A stretch of 64,000 nt of DNA from Mycobacterium sp. ACS4054 (GCF_001667275.1 NZ_LZHV01000012.1:43260-107259), one strand, 5' to 3'. Positions 33,083 to 41,800 are shown, counted from the first letter of the stretch. The notes: generated by a model from the letters alone, not told the origin. Numbers and translations: made by a program.

Positions 33083-35907
33083 CCGAGCATCGCCTCGACG
33101 AGCCCAGGGTCAAACGCCCCTTCATCCCCAGGATGGTCCGGGCTTTCGCGATACCGATCATCTTGTTCTGGGGCCTGCTGGCGGTCACCACGAACACCTT
33201 TATGCCCCAGGTGGAACGGGTCGCCGAAGAGCTCGCCGGACCGATGGTCCCGCACTACGCGCCCTCACAGCGGGCGCTGCTGCACATCGGCGAGAAGTTC
33301 CGCGAATCCAACTCCACCAACTTGACCATGGTGGTGTTCGAGGCGAACCGTCCGCTGGGCGACGCGGACCACCGCTACTACGACGACCTGATGCGCCGCC
33401 TTCAGCACGACACCAAGCACGTGCAATACGTGATGGACCTGTGGGGCAAGCCGTTCACCGCGGCGGGGGCGCAAAGCGTGGACGGCAAGTGCACCTACGT
33501 GCTCCTTCGTCTCGCCGGCGACATCGGCCAGATACAGGCCAACCAATCCGTGGACGCCGTCCGCGACATCATCAAGAAGGACACGCCGCCACCGGGTCTC
33601 AAGGTCTACGTCAGCGGCGCGGCTCCCCTGGCCTCCGACACGCTCGCCATCGCCAATGCCAGCCTGAACAACGTCACGATCGTCACGATCATCCTCATCG
33701 TGGTGATGCTGTTGCTGGTCTACCGCACCCCGTCCACCCTGCTGGTCCCCTTGCTCGGCGTGCTCATCGAGATGCTCGTCGCGAAGGGCATCGTCTCGAC
33801 GCTCGGGCATTACGGGTACATCGAACTGTCGTCGTTCGCCGTGAACATCGTCATCGCGTTGACATTGGGAGCGGGAACGGATTACGGCATCTTCCTGATG
33901 GGCCGATATCACGAGGCGCGCCAGGCGGGTGAAAGCCGCGAGGACAGTTTCTACATCGCGTACAAGGGCGTCGCGCCCATCATCATCGGCTCCGGCCTGA
34001 CGATCGCCGGCGCGTGTTACTGCTTGACGTTCGCGCGGTTGAACTACTTCCACACCATGGGGCCGGCCGTCGCGATCACCATGCTGTTCACCATCGCGGC
34101 GGCGATGACGCTGGGACCGGCGGTGCTGACCGTCGGCAGCCTGTTCGGGATGTTCGACCCGAGGACCGTCACCCACGGACGCCTCTATCGGCGCATCGGA
34201 GCGAGCGTGGTGCGCTGGCCCGTGCCGATCCTGGTGGCCAGTTCCGCCATCGTCATGATCGGGGCGATCTTCGTTCCCACCTACCGGCAGAACTATGACG
34301 ACAGGCAGTATCAACCGGCCAGTGCGCCGGCCAATCTGGGCTTCCAAGCGGCGGATCGGCACTTCCCCAAGAGCAAGCTCTTCTCGGAGATGCTCATGGT
34401 GGAAACCGATCACGACATGCGCAACTCGGCCGATTTCATTTCGCTGGACCGGGTGGCCAAGGCGCTGATCCGCCTGCACGGCGTGGCGATGGTGCAGGGC
34501 ATGACACGACCCCTGGGCCGCGCGCTCGAACACGCCAGCCTCCCATACCTGTTCACCACGCAGGGCAGCGGCAACGGGCAACAGCTCCCGTTCAGCAGGG
34601 AGCAGAACTCCAACACCGACGCGCAGGCCGAGATCCAGGCGCACTCGGTTGAGGTGTTGCGCAAGGAGGTCTTCTTCTTCCAGAAGGTGTCCGACGAACT
34701 GCACCAAACGGTCCTGACCGTCGAAGACCTGCAACGGGTCAGCGACGACATCCGCGACGAGGTCTCCAACGTCGACGACTTCTTCCGTCCGATCAAGAGC
34801 TACTTCTATTGGGAGAGGCACTGTTTCGACATCCCCATTTGCTGGACGTTCCGTTCGCTGTTCGAGACCATCGACCAGATCGACAAACTGGCCGACGACA
34901 TCGCGGACGCGAAGGTGTCCCTCCAAGAGGTGGACAAGACCTTCCCGCAGATCATCGCCCAGCTGAAGGCGACCGCCGACGACACCGAGGCGCTGCAGTC
35001 GAAGCTGGTCAACAGCTACGGGTCGGCGGATCTGCAAACCGTGCAAACCGAGCAGACTTTCGACGACCTGATCAACGTCGGAAACGACTTCGACAAGTCG
35101 CGCAGCGACGACTTCTTCTACATCCCGCACGAGGGCTTCGACAACGAGGACGTCAAGACGGGGATGAAGCTGATGATGTCGCCGGACGGCAAGGCGGCGC
35201 GGTTCATCGTCACCCACGAGGGCGACGCCATGGGCCCCGAAGGCGTGGAGCACGTCGAGCAGTTCCCCGAGGCGATCAAGACGATCCTGAAAGAGACCTC
35301 GTTGGCCGGCGCCAGAATCTACATCGGCGGTTCGGGGTCCAACGACAAGGACATCAAGCAATACGCGATGTCCGACCTGATGATCGCGGCGATCGCCGCC
35401 TTCGTGCTCATCTTCTTGATCATGATGTTCATCACCCGAAGTCTGGTGGCGGCCTTGGTGATTCCGGGCACCGTGGCCTTCTCCTACGCCGGCGCCTTCG
35501 GGCTGTCCATACTCGTGTGGCAACACATCATCGGGCTGCACCTGCATTGGCTGGTGCTACCCCTGACCTTCATCATCCTGGTGGCGGTCGGGTCGGACTA
35601 CAACCTGCTCCTGATCAACCGGGTCAAGGAGGAACTGCACGGCGGAATCCACACCGGTCTGATCCGGGCCCTCGGCAGCACGGGCGGCGTGGTGACCTCG
35701 GCCGGCCTGGTATTCGCCTTCACGATGCTGGCGATGCTCACTAGCGATCTGCGCACCATCGGTCAGGTGGGTTCGACCGTGTGCATCGGCCTGTTGCTCG
35801 ACACGCTGATCGTGCGTTCGTTCGTCGTGCCCTGCATCCTGCGGATCCTCGGGCCGTGGTTCTGGTGGCCGACGTTGGTGCGCACCCGCCCGGTGGCGGC
35901 GGGCTAG
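33079..35907 (+). CDS. MmpL-family RND transporter
   Basis: A 942-residue RND exporter with two sets of membrane helices and two periplasmic domains. The Asp-Tyr proton-relay pairs are GTDYGIF (about residue 266) and GSDYNLL (about 837). A long coiled periplasmic insertion (about 540-690, rich in DxI/VxxL heptads) between the two halves is like that of MmpL4/MmpL5, which work with MmpS4/MmpS5 in siderophore export and drug efflux. Its substrate cannot be told from sequence. The stop shares CTAG with the convergent SDR. Confidence 0.93.
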   Translation: MTEHRLDEPRVKRPFIPRMVRAFAIPIILFWGLLAVTTNTFMPQVERVAEELAGPMVPHYAPSQRALLHIGEKFRESNSTNLTMVVFEANRPLGDADHRYYDDLMRRLQHDTKHVQYVMDLWGKPFTAAGAQSVDGKCTYVLLRLAGDIGQIQANQSVDAVRDIIKKDTPPPGLKVYVSGAAPLASDTLAIANASLNNVTIVTIILIVVMLLLVYRTPSTLLVPLLGVLIEMLVAKGIVSTLGHYGYIELSSFAVNIVIALTLGAGTDYGIFLMGRYHEARQAGESREDSFYIAYKGVAPIIIGSGLTIAGACYCLTFARLNYFHTMGPAVAITMLFTIAAAMTLGPAVLTVGSLFGMFDPRTVTHGRLYRRIGASVVRWPVPILVASSAIVMIGAIFVPTYRQNYDDRQYQPASAPANLGFQAADRHFPKSKLFSEMLMVETDHDMRNSADFISLDRVAKALIRLHGVAMVQGMTRPLGRALEHASLPYLFTTQGSGNGQQLPFSREQNSNTDAQAEIQAHSVEVLRKEVFFFQKVSDELHQTVLTVEDLQRVSDDIRDEVSNVDDFFRPIKSYFYWERHCFDIPICWTFRSLFETIDQIDKLADDIADAKVSLQEVDKTFPQIIAQLKATADDTEALQSKLVNSYGSADLQTVQTEQTFDDLINVGNDFDKSRSDDFFYIPHEGFDNEDVKTGMKLMMSPDGKAARFIVTHEGDAMGPEGVEHVEQFPEAIKTILKETSLAGARIYIGGSGSNDKDIKQYAMSDLMIAAIAAFVLIFLIMMFITRSLVAALVIPGTVAFSYAGAFGLSILVWQHIIGLHLHWLVLPLTFIILVAVGSDYNLLLINRVKEELHGGIHTGLIRALGSTGGVVTSAGLVFAFTMLAMLTSDLRTIGQVGSTVCIGLLLDTLIVRSFVVPCILRILGPWFWWPTLVRTRPVAAG

Positions 35908-36644
35908 CCGGCGCCCTTGCCGTTGTCGACGCGATAGACGGCGCCGTGGACGGCCGCCGCGGCGTCGCCGGCCAGGAAGGCGATCACGTTCGCCACGTCG
36001 ACGGGCTGCATCATGCCGCGCGGCGAGGCGGTGCGCATGATCAGGTCGTAATTCGGATCCTCGGGCGCGCTGAAATGTTCGATTTGCGGCGTGAGCATGC
36101 CACCCGGGCATATCGCGTTGACGCGCAAGCGATCCGCGGTGTACTCGACGGCCAGGGCCCGGGTGAGTCCTATCAGCCCATGCTTGGCGGCGCAGTAACC
36201 GGCCGAGTACGCCTGACCCTCGACGCCGGCAATGGAACTGACGTTGACGATGTTGCCGCCGCGCTCGAGCAGCCGCGGCAGCGCGGCCCGGCACAAATAG
36301 AACGGGCCGTTCAGGTTCACCGCGAGGTCTTGGGCCCAGTCGTCGTCGGTCATCGACTCCATCCTGCGCATCTGGTGCCGCCCGGCGATGTTGACAAGCA
36401 CGTCCAGCCCACCCAACTCGCGCACGCACTGCTCGACGGCGTCACGGCAGGCCTGCGCCGAGGCGACGTCCACCGAGGCATACGAACCGCCGGGGACGTC
36501 GGCGAAAACCTCGGCCAAGCGCGCCGTATCCCGGCCAATGCCGAAAACCGTTGCGCCCTGGCGGGAAAACAGCCGGGCCGTCTCGGCGCCAAGGCCCGAC
36601 GACGCTCCGGTCACCAACGCGACCTTGCCCCGCAGTGTTGACAT
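35904..36644 (-). CDS. SDR-family oxidoreductase
   Basis: A 246-residue SDR with TGASSGLGAETA (about residues 13-24), NIAGRHQ, SSIAG...YCAAKHGLIGLTRAL (catalytic Tyr near 157) and CPGGML. NIAG in place of NNAG is a minor variation. It is closest in type to 3-oxoacyl-ACP reductase/cyclopentanol dehydrogenase-like SDRs. It stands between MmpL and a small membrane protein and has no obvious pathway partner. Confidence 0.85.
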   Translation of the reverse strand: MSTLRGKVALVTGASSGLGAETARLFSRQGATVFGIGRDTARLAEVFADVPGGSYASVDVASAQACRDAVEQCVRELGGLDVLVNIAGRHQMRRMESMTDDDWAQDLAVNLNGPFYLCRAALPRLLERGGNIVNVSSIAGVEGQAYSAGYCAAKHGLIGLTRALAVEYTADRLRVNAICPGGMLTPQIEHFSAPEDPNYDLIMRTASPRGMMQPVDVANVIAFLAGDAAAAVHGAVYRVDNGKGAG

Positions 36645-36658
36645 GGTTGTCCTTGCGC

Positions 36659-36904
36659 TCAGTAGGAACGGATCCGCGCAACGCTACCGCGGAGCAACCC
36701 GAGCGGAACGCCAAACCTCGGCCCCCACAAGGTCATTGCGCGGCGCGCAGTGAGCAGGACGAGCAGGCTGAACGCCAGCCTGCCGAGGGCGATTCGGCTC
36801 GTTCGCCTCTTCCAGCTTGGCGGCGGCGATTCCGCGCGCCGGCCGAAGTAGTAGCCGACACCCATCGCCATCACGAGGGCCGCGATGGCCGCAAGCACCG
36901 TCAT
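36659..36904 (-). CDS. Small membrane protein
   Basis: An 81-residue basic protein with an N-terminal membrane helix (MTVLAAIAALVMAMGVGYYFG), a positively charged linker and a second hydrophobic segment (LAFSLLVLL). It lies 14 bp upstream of the SDR on the same strand. No family recognised. Confidence 0.5.
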   Translation of the reverse strand: MTVLAAIAALVMAMGVGYYFGRRAESPPPSWKRRTSRIALGRLAFSLLVLLTARRAMTLWGPRFGVPLGLLRGSVARIRSY

Positions 36905-36989
36905 GATGATGAGGGTTTCGCGTCATCGTCGCGGCGAGGTCACGCGCGAGACACACCTTGGCCACTACGGGTGGCCGGCAGGCGAGGCG

Positions 36990-37319
36990 CTAGCCGATCT
37001 CGCTTGCGACGTACACGGCCACGTAACCGATCGGAATCCCGGTCCAGGTGGCGATACATTCGCGTGCGGCCAATTCCACCGCGCTCCGACGGAAGGTGCG
37101 GGTGACCCTGCCGATCTCGGGAATCCGAATGGTCCACCCGTCGGCGTCGCGAGTGACCTCGACATCGAAGCACTGGCCGACCATGGGGCATTTCACGCGA
37201 GGCACGACCCGCGACGAGCGGGTGCTGCGCAGCGATTGTCGGCGCAGCAGGGTGGGCTGAATGGGCATGGCTGCTTTCGGAGAGTCGCAATCAGAACCGC
37301 GGGCAAGAGTAATGCGCAT
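36990..37319 (-). CDS. HicB-like / small alpha-beta hypothetical protein
   Basis: A 109-residue product whose C-terminal 65 residues (FDVEVTRDADGWTIRIPEIGRV, SAVELAARECIATWTG) have the beta-beta-beta-alpha pattern of HicB-type partially degraded RNase folds. No HicA toxin gene is adjacent, so it is probably not a toxin-antitoxin pair. The first 17 residues are poorly supported and ATG 37268 may be the true start. Confidence 0.55.
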   Translation of the reverse strand: MRITLARGSDCDSPKAAMPIQPTLLRRQSLRSTRSSRVVPRVKCPMVGQCFDVEVTRDADGWTIRIPEIGRVTRTFRRSAVELAARECIATWTGIPIGYVAVYVASEIG

Positions 37320-37430
37320 TCAGAGGAAAACCTAATCGGCTGGGCAGCAGGCGTGAGGTTGAGGCACAGTCTCCACCGAGTCGTTGCCGGGACTTAATCT
37401 CGAGTTCGAGTCCGACCGAAGGAACGAACG

Positions 37431-37751
37431 ATGCGACTGGTCCAGGCGACCGCGATTGCCCTGCCCGCGTTGGTCGTCGGCTGTTTTGCCGGGCCGCCGG
37501 CGCACGCGGACGGCGGCTATGGGCCCGGCTCCTACGCGGTGCCCGCGCAACTCCCCTACGGTATCTACGTCGCCCACGCCGAGCCGGGCGACTACCGAGC
37601 GGCCTGTGTCTTCACCACATGGACCAGCGATGGCCGGATGATCAACTCCGACAGCGGGATTGAGACGACCCCGGTCACGGCGAATCTCACGGCGCAGGCG
37701 GTCGCGAAGTTCATCACGCACGGCTGCACGCCATGGACGAAGCTGCGATGA
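37431..37751 (+). CDS. Small secreted protein
   Basis: A 106-residue exported protein with a signal peptide (MRLVQATAIALPALVVGCFAG, cleavage after AHA near residue 26), then a Gly/Tyr-rich start and a compact domain with two Cys (AACVFTTW and GCTPW) likely to form a disulfide. GAAGGAACGA lies before the ATG. Similar short exported proteins are common in mycobacteria; function unknown. Confidence 0.75.
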   Translation: MRLVQATAIALPALVVGCFAGPPAHADGGYGPGSYAVPAQLPYGIYVAHAEPGDYRAACVFTTWTSDGRMINSDSGIETTPVTANLTAQAVAKFITHGCTPWTKLR

Positions 37752-37755
37752 ACCC

Positions 37756-38247
37756 TCATGACGCGGTGCGGCGCTTGCGCGAGGCGGCCGAGCGCGCCGG
37801 CCGGGACCGCATGTGATCGCGGGCGCGGCTCATGATGTCGCCGAGTGCGCGCACGTCCTCGCCGGACAGCGCATCGAACAGCATGTCGCGGACGACGTCG
37901 ATGTGGCCCGGCAGCACTTTTGCAAGCCGCGCGTGGCCCTTCTCGGTGCTGCGCACGACCGTGGCGCGCTGGTCATCGGCGCTGGCTTCGCGGGCGATCA
38001 GCCCCGCCCGCTCCAGCAGACCGGCCTGGTGGGTGAGGCCGCTGCGGCTGTAGACCACACCGTCGGCGAGCTCGGTCATTGTCAGTGGGCGGTCGGCATC
38101 GGCGAGTTTGGCCAGGATCTCGAACTGCACGTAGCTGAGGTCCCCCTCGGCCCGTAGCTGCCGCTGCACGGCGTACTGCAGCAGGCTGACCGCCTCCATC
38201 AGGGCGAAGTACGCGCGCATCTGCTGAGGCTTCAGGGGTGGGGCCAT
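37756..38247 (-). CDS. MarR-family transcriptional regulator
   Basis: A 163-residue winged-helix protein of MarR type: dimerisation helices at both ends, recognition region LTMTELADGVVYSRSGLTHQAGLLE (split here as two helices, about 68-92) and wing SADDQRATVVRSTEKG (about 101-116). It is divergent from an oxidoreductase gene, and three copies of an 18-bp palindrome fill the 136-bp gap, so it most likely represses both itself and the oxidoreductase and is released by an electrophile or phenolic ligand. ATG 38247 was chosen as the start of the conserved region. Confidence 0.92.
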   Translation of the reverse strand: MAPPLKPQQMRAYFALMEAVSLLQYAVQRQLRAEGDLSYVQFEILAKLADADRPLTMTELADGVVYSRSGLTHQAGLLERAGLIAREASADDQRATVVRSTEKGHARLAKVLPGHIDVVRDMLFDALSGEDVRALGDIMSRARDHMRSRPARSAASRKRRTAS

Positions 38248-38260
38248 GCCGCCATCGTAA

Positions 38261-38363
38261 TGCTTCGAAGTTGAAGCAATGTGGCGATCGTCACCCGGCG
38301 TTCCGGAATCGCTTCGAGTTCGAAGCAAGTTGTATGGGGCGTAACTGCTTCGAAATCGAAGCA
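38261..38363. promoter_or_regulatory. Three copies of an 18-bp MarR-type operator
   Basis: TGCTTCGAAGTTGAAGCA (38,261-38,278), CGCTTCGAGTTCGAAGCA (38,310-38,327) and TGCTTCGAAATCGAAGCA (38,346-38,363) share the dyad TGCTTCGA-NN-TCGAAGCA with few mismatches. Copy 1 is 14 bp from the MarR ATG and copy 3 is 21 bp from the oxidoreductase ATG. Centre spacings are 49 and 36 bp. They fit binding of MarR dimers controlling both divergent promoters. Confidence 0.85.
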
Positions 38364-38383
38364 CCTAGGGAACGGAGAAGACC

Positions 38384-39319
38384 ATGAAGGCTGTGCAATA
38401 CCACCGTTACGGCGGCAGCGAGGTTCTGCAATACGAAGAGGTTGAGCGGCCGGCGCCCGGCCCCGGCCAGGTCCTGGTGCGGGTGGCCGCGACCTCGTTC
38501 AACCCGGTCGATGCCGGCATCCGGGGCGGCTACCTGTCCGAGGTGTACGCGATTTCCTTCCCCCACAGCCCGGGCGTCGACGTCGCGGGCACCATCGCCG
38601 GGCTCGGCGAGGGGGTAACCGGGTGGAAGATCGGCGACGCCGTGGTGGGCATGCTTCCGCTGGACCGCCCGGGCGCCGCCGCCGAGTACGCGCTCGCCCC
38701 GGCCGAGGTGCTGACGGCCGCGCCCGACTCGGTGCCGCTGGCCGATTCCGCCGCGCTGCCGACCGTCGGATTGACGGCGTGGCAGGCCCTGTTCGAGGTC
38801 GCCGGCCTGACGGCGGGCCAGTCCGTTCTGGTCAACGGTGCCGGCGGAGCGGTCGGCGGGTACGCGGTGCAGCTCGCCAAGCGGGCCGGGGCCGTCGTCA
38901 CCGCGACCGCGTCGGCGCGCAGCGCTGACCGGCTTCGCCGCTACGGGGCCGACCGGATCATCGATTACATCGACTACACGGCCGCCCCGCTCGCGGTCGC
39001 CGGGCAACCCTTCGATGTGGTGCTGAACCTGGTCAGCACGTCACCGGAGCAGACCGCGGCCTTGGTCGGCCTGGTCGCCGACGGCGGGTTTTACGTCGGC
39101 ACGATGACATCCGGCCAGGAGGACCCCGCACGGCGGGTGCGCGCGCAGCGGGTGTTCGTCCGCAGCGACGCTGCGCAGCTGGCCGAACTGGTCAACCAGG
39201 TCGAAGCCGGAAAGCTGGTGATCGACGTCGCCGATCGCCGACCGCTGACCGACGCGGCGGCGGTGCACGATGACTCCGACGCCAATCGGCTGCCGGGAAA
39301 GACGATTCTGGTTCCATGA
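38384..39319 (+). CDS. NADP-dependent quinone oxidoreductase-like MDR protein
   Basis: A 311-residue medium-chain reductase without catalytic zinc ligands: GroES-like N-terminal domain (GGSEVLQYEEVERPAPGPGQ split over residues 10-30), SPGVDVAGTI, and the Rossmann loop VLVNGAGGAVGGYAVQLAK (about 147-165). Such enzymes reduce quinones or enones with NADPH. It is divergent from MarR and probably induced when MarR leaves the three operator copies. A strong bidirectional hairpin follows the stop. Confidence 0.9.
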   Translation: MKAVQYHRYGGSEVLQYEEVERPAPGPGQVLVRVAATSFNPVDAGIRGGYLSEVYAISFPHSPGVDVAGTIAGLGEGVTGWKIGDAVVGMLPLDRPGAAAEYALAPAEVLTAAPDSVPLADSAALPTVGLTAWQALFEVAGLTAGQSVLVNGAGGAVGGYAVQLAKRAGAVVTATASARSADRLRRYGADRIIDYIDYTAAPLAVAGQPFDVVLNLVSTSPEQTAALVGLVADGGFYVGTMTSGQEDPARRVRAQRVFVRSDAAQLAELVNQVEAGKLVIDVADRRPLTDAAAVHDDSDANRLPGKTILVP

Positions 39320-39338
39320 GCCTCGGCCATCTCCCGCT

Positions 39339-39366
39339 GTCCCGCCGGCCACCGAGCCGGCGGGAC
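39339..39366. terminator. Bidirectional hairpin terminator
   Basis: GTCCCGCCGGC and GCCGGCGGGAC are perfect 11-bp arms around a 6-nt loop, placed between the convergent quinone oxidoreductase-like gene (stop 39,319) and the ferredoxin reductase gene (stop 39,394). No T-run, as is common in mycobacteria. Confidence 0.7.
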
Positions 39367-39393
39367 GGCGCCGTCTGACCAAGGGGATATTCG

Positions 39394-40608
39394 CTAATCC
39401 GGCCGGCTTGGCGGGAATTCGGCGGGTTTCTCGATGGCTTCGCGATAGGCATGCACCCGGCCCGGGATCGTACCGAGAACCGCGATGGTGCGACCGCTAT
39501 GCCCGTACGCGGCGACGAACTCCCAGCTGTCGGGATGGCCTTCGACGATCTCGACGGCATCGTAATCCGTTGGCACGCCGAGCATTTGCAGCTTGACGTC
39601 GTATTGATCGGACCAGAAGTAGGGCAGTTCGGCGTGGGCCTCGGCGGGTTCGGGGCCCGCCAGCAATGTCCGCGCCGCGGTGGCACCCTGACGGCCTGCG
39701 TCCTCCCAGTGCTCGGTGCGCAGGTGCCTTTCGTACAGGGGGTGCCACCAGCGCGCGACGTCACCGGCCGCAACGATCGGGGCGTCCGCGGTGCTGCCCT
39801 CGGCAACACCGCCGGCGTCGCAGATCACCCCGTCGTCGACTCGCACTCCGGAGCCGTCCAGCCAGTCGGTGGCCGGGGTGACCCCGAGTCCGACGATGAC
39901 CAGGTCGGCCGGAACCTGCGAGCCGTCGGTGAGCCGAACACCTTCCACCCGGCCGTTGCCCACGAATCCGTCGACGCCCACGCCCACCCGCAGGTCCACG
40001 CCATGCTGACGATGCAAATCGGCCCAGCGTGACGCCAGCTCCTTACCCAAAGCGGAAAGCAATGGGCTGTCGGCTTTTTCGACCAGCACCACGTCCAGAC
40101 CGATCGACCGACAACTCGCGGCGACCTCGGCGCCGATGAAGCCGCCGCCGACCACCACGACCCCAGGGCGGGAAGCCAACCGCTCGCGAATGGCCAGGCA
40201 GTCCTCGACCGTGCGCAGCAACAGCACCCCGTCCGGAACCGGGCCGCCCGGCCACTCGCGCGGGACCGCCCCGGTGGCCACCACCAGCCCGTCGAACGGC
40301 AGGGGCAGGTCCTGGCCGTCGTCACGCACGTGGACGACGCGCGAGGACAGGTCCAACTTGAGCGCCGACGCGCCGCGGAGCACACGCGCACCGATATCGA
40401 ATTGCGGCGCCAGGTCGACGCCGGCCCGGTGCACCTCGCCGGTGAGCAATTTCTTCGACAGCGGTGGGCGATGGTAGGGGGCTTGCCGTTCGGCACCGAC
40501 GATGGTCAGGGCGCCGTCATAGCCCTCTTGCCGCAGCGTTTCGGCCGCGCGCATGCCCGCCACACCGGCACCGACAACGACAACGTTTTCCAGTTGGCGA
40601 GTCGGCAT
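39394..40608 (-). CDS. FAD-dependent ferredoxin reductase (rubredoxin/putidaredoxin reductase type)
   Basis: A 404-residue flavoprotein with two dinucleotide folds: FAD-binding VVVVGAGVAGMRAAETLR (residues 8-25), NAD-binding VVVVGGGFIGAEVAASCR (about 151-168), and the FAD-closing APIVAAGDVARWWHP (about 283). It has no redox-active Cys pair, so it matches the oxygenase-linked ferredoxin reductases that pass electrons from NAD(P)H to a ferredoxin. The ferredoxin gene is 3 bp upstream and a diiron-type protein precedes that, so the three look like one electron-transfer system. Confidence 0.92.
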   Translation of the reverse strand: MPTRQLENVVVVGAGVAGMRAAETLRQEGYDGALTIVGAERQAPYHRPPLSKKLLTGEVHRAGVDLAPQFDIGARVLRGASALKLDLSSRVVHVRDDGQDLPLPFDGLVVATGAVPREWPGGPVPDGVLLLRTVEDCLAIRERLASRPGVVVVGGGFIGAEVAASCRSIGLDVVLVEKADSPLLSALGKELASRWADLHRQHGVDLRVGVGVDGFVGNGRVEGVRLTDGSQVPADLVIVGLGVTPATDWLDGSGVRVDDGVICDAGGVAEGSTADAPIVAAGDVARWWHPLYERHLRTEHWEDAGRQGATAARTLLAGPEPAEAHAELPYFWSDQYDVKLQMLGVPTDYDAVEIVEGHPDSWEFVAAYGHSGRTIAVLGTIPGRVHAYREAIEKPAEFPPSRPD

Positions 40609-40611
40609 CGC

Positions 40612-40800
40612 TCAGCCCTTCACCGTGATCGCCCGGGTGGGACAGGACACCTCGGCGCCGACCAACTGCTGGCGCAGCTCCTCGGGCGGCTCTTCCTGCA
40701 GCACATGGAGACCGTCCTCCCGCACGTCGAACACCTCGTGGCAGATGCTCATGCACACGCCGTTGCCGTCGCAGGTGTCGAGATCCACCGAAACCTTCAT
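40612..40800 (-). CDS. 3Fe-4S-type ferredoxin
   Basis: A 62-residue ferredoxin of the cytochrome P450-associated actinobacterial kind. Cluster ligands are Cys10 and Cys16 (CDGNGVC) and a later Cys in SCPTRAI (about 53); the position between the first two that varies in the family is Asn. Cys20 (MSICHEVF) could allow a fourth ligand. It has the usual ENG-type acidic body and DGLHVL. Its ATG overlaps the stop of the upstream diiron-protein gene by 4 bp. Confidence 0.92.
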   Translation of the reverse strand: MKVSVDLDTCDGNGVCMSICHEVFDVREDGLHVLQEEPPEELRQQLVGAEVSCPTRAITVKG

Positions 40801-41762
40801 CGCGCCACCGCCTTTCGTGTTCGGTCGCCCGAAGCCTCGACCCCTTGCGTTTGAGCGGGTGACTTCCCTTGGGAGCGGGCCCGCTCCCGGGCGGCCTTCG
40901 CCACCGGGGAGTAGTTCAGGTAGTCGACAGCCATCTGCGTTGACCCCTCGTCGTTCGGATGATGGCTGGGCCGCATGTACCTGACGGGCGTCGTCACGAG
41001 CAGCTTCCACGGGCCCGGTATCCGGTACTCGCGGGCGGCCGACAGCCAGTCCCGAAAACGCCACTTTTGATCGATGGTCGGGTCTTGGGCCATCAGGTAT
41101 TTGGCGCCGGCGACCCACCAGCCGATGAACAGGGGCGAGACGAACAACATCGAGAACGCCCGGATGAAGTAGTTCCCAGACACGTGCTGGTAGACGTCGT
41201 ACACCAGTGAGCGGTGCTCGACCTCCTCGGCGCCGTGCCAGCGCAGCAGGTCGAGCATCATGGGGTCGGCCTTCGCGTAGTCCAGACCTCGGTTCGTCAG
41301 CACCCACTGGCCCAACATCGCGGTGTAATGTTCCAGCGCGGCCACATCGGCCAGCCGCCGGTACAGCCACCACCGCTTCATGGCCGGCGGAAACCACTTG
41401 GGCGAGTCGCCCAGCGTCATCGACAACAGCCTCCCGAGCCGGTCTGTGTATGGCTTGGTTTCGATGCCCTGCTCGGCGAGGTGGTCGAGCACCACTTGGT
41501 GCGCCCAGGCGTGCCAGGACTCCTGCTGGATGAACGGCTTGATCGCCGCTTCCAACTCCGGGTCGTCGACCAGCGACGACGCCTCGAGGACGGCCTTGAT
41601 GAAGTGGCGTTCGCCCTCGGGCAGCAGCAGGTGCAGGACGTTGATCATGTGCGTCGAGAACGGATCGTCCGGGACCCAGTGCAACGGCGTCTCGGACCAA
41701 TCGAACCGGACCATCCGCCGGTACATCGGATGTCCGTCGTGGTGAAGTTGGACCTCGGGCAT
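40797..41762 (-). CDS. PF10118-type metal-dependent protein, probable diiron enzyme
   Basis: A 321-residue mostly helical protein of the family annotated as metal-dependent hydrolase. It carries the helical carboxylate/His pattern of ferritin-like diiron enzymes: EGERHF (about residue 49), QQESWHAWAH (about 79), ALEHYT (about 140) and EEVEHRS (about 175), plus a membrane-prone segment (MLFVSPLFIGWW, about 205). With a ferredoxin and a ferredoxin reductase in the same operon, an oxygenase or desaturase role is more likely than hydrolysis. A TetR-like palindrome lies 27 bp before its ATG. Confidence 0.8.
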   Translation of the reverse strand: MPEVQLHHDGHPMYRRMVRFDWSETPLHWVPDDPFSTHMINVLHLLLPEGERHFIKAVLEASSLVDDPELEAAIKPFIQQESWHAWAHQVVLDHLAEQGIETKPYTDRLGRLLSMTLGDSPKWFPPAMKRWWLYRRLADVAALEHYTAMLGQWVLTNRGLDYAKADPMMLDLLRWHGAEEVEHRSLVYDVYQHVSGNYFIRAFSMLFVSPLFIGWWVAGAKYLMAQDPTIDQKWRFRDWLSAAREYRIPGPWKLLVTTPVRYMRPSHHPNDEGSTQMAVDYLNYSPVAKAARERARSQGKSPAQTQGVEASGDRTRKAVAR

Positions 41763-41788
41763 CGGAAACTCCCTCCCGAATTGGCTGC

Positions 41789-41800
41789 GAACGATCGTTC
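41789..41800. promoter_or_regulatory. GAACGATCGTTC palindrome before diiron operon
   Basis: A perfect 12-bp palindrome 27 bp upstream of the diiron-protein ATG. AACGATCGTT cores are typical of TetR-family operators. No TetR gene is adjacent. The rest of the 225-bp gap to 41,987 is promoter space for the two divergent genes without other clear signals. Confidence 0.5.

Noticed and set aside
33265..35547. A 760-codon open frame antisense to mmpL
   Set aside because: The translation is highly charged and without family features, while the plus strand encodes a clear RND transporter.
36990..37319. HicAB toxin-antitoxin system
   Set aside because: Only a HicB-like fold is suspected; no small dsRBD-type HicA gene lies on either side.
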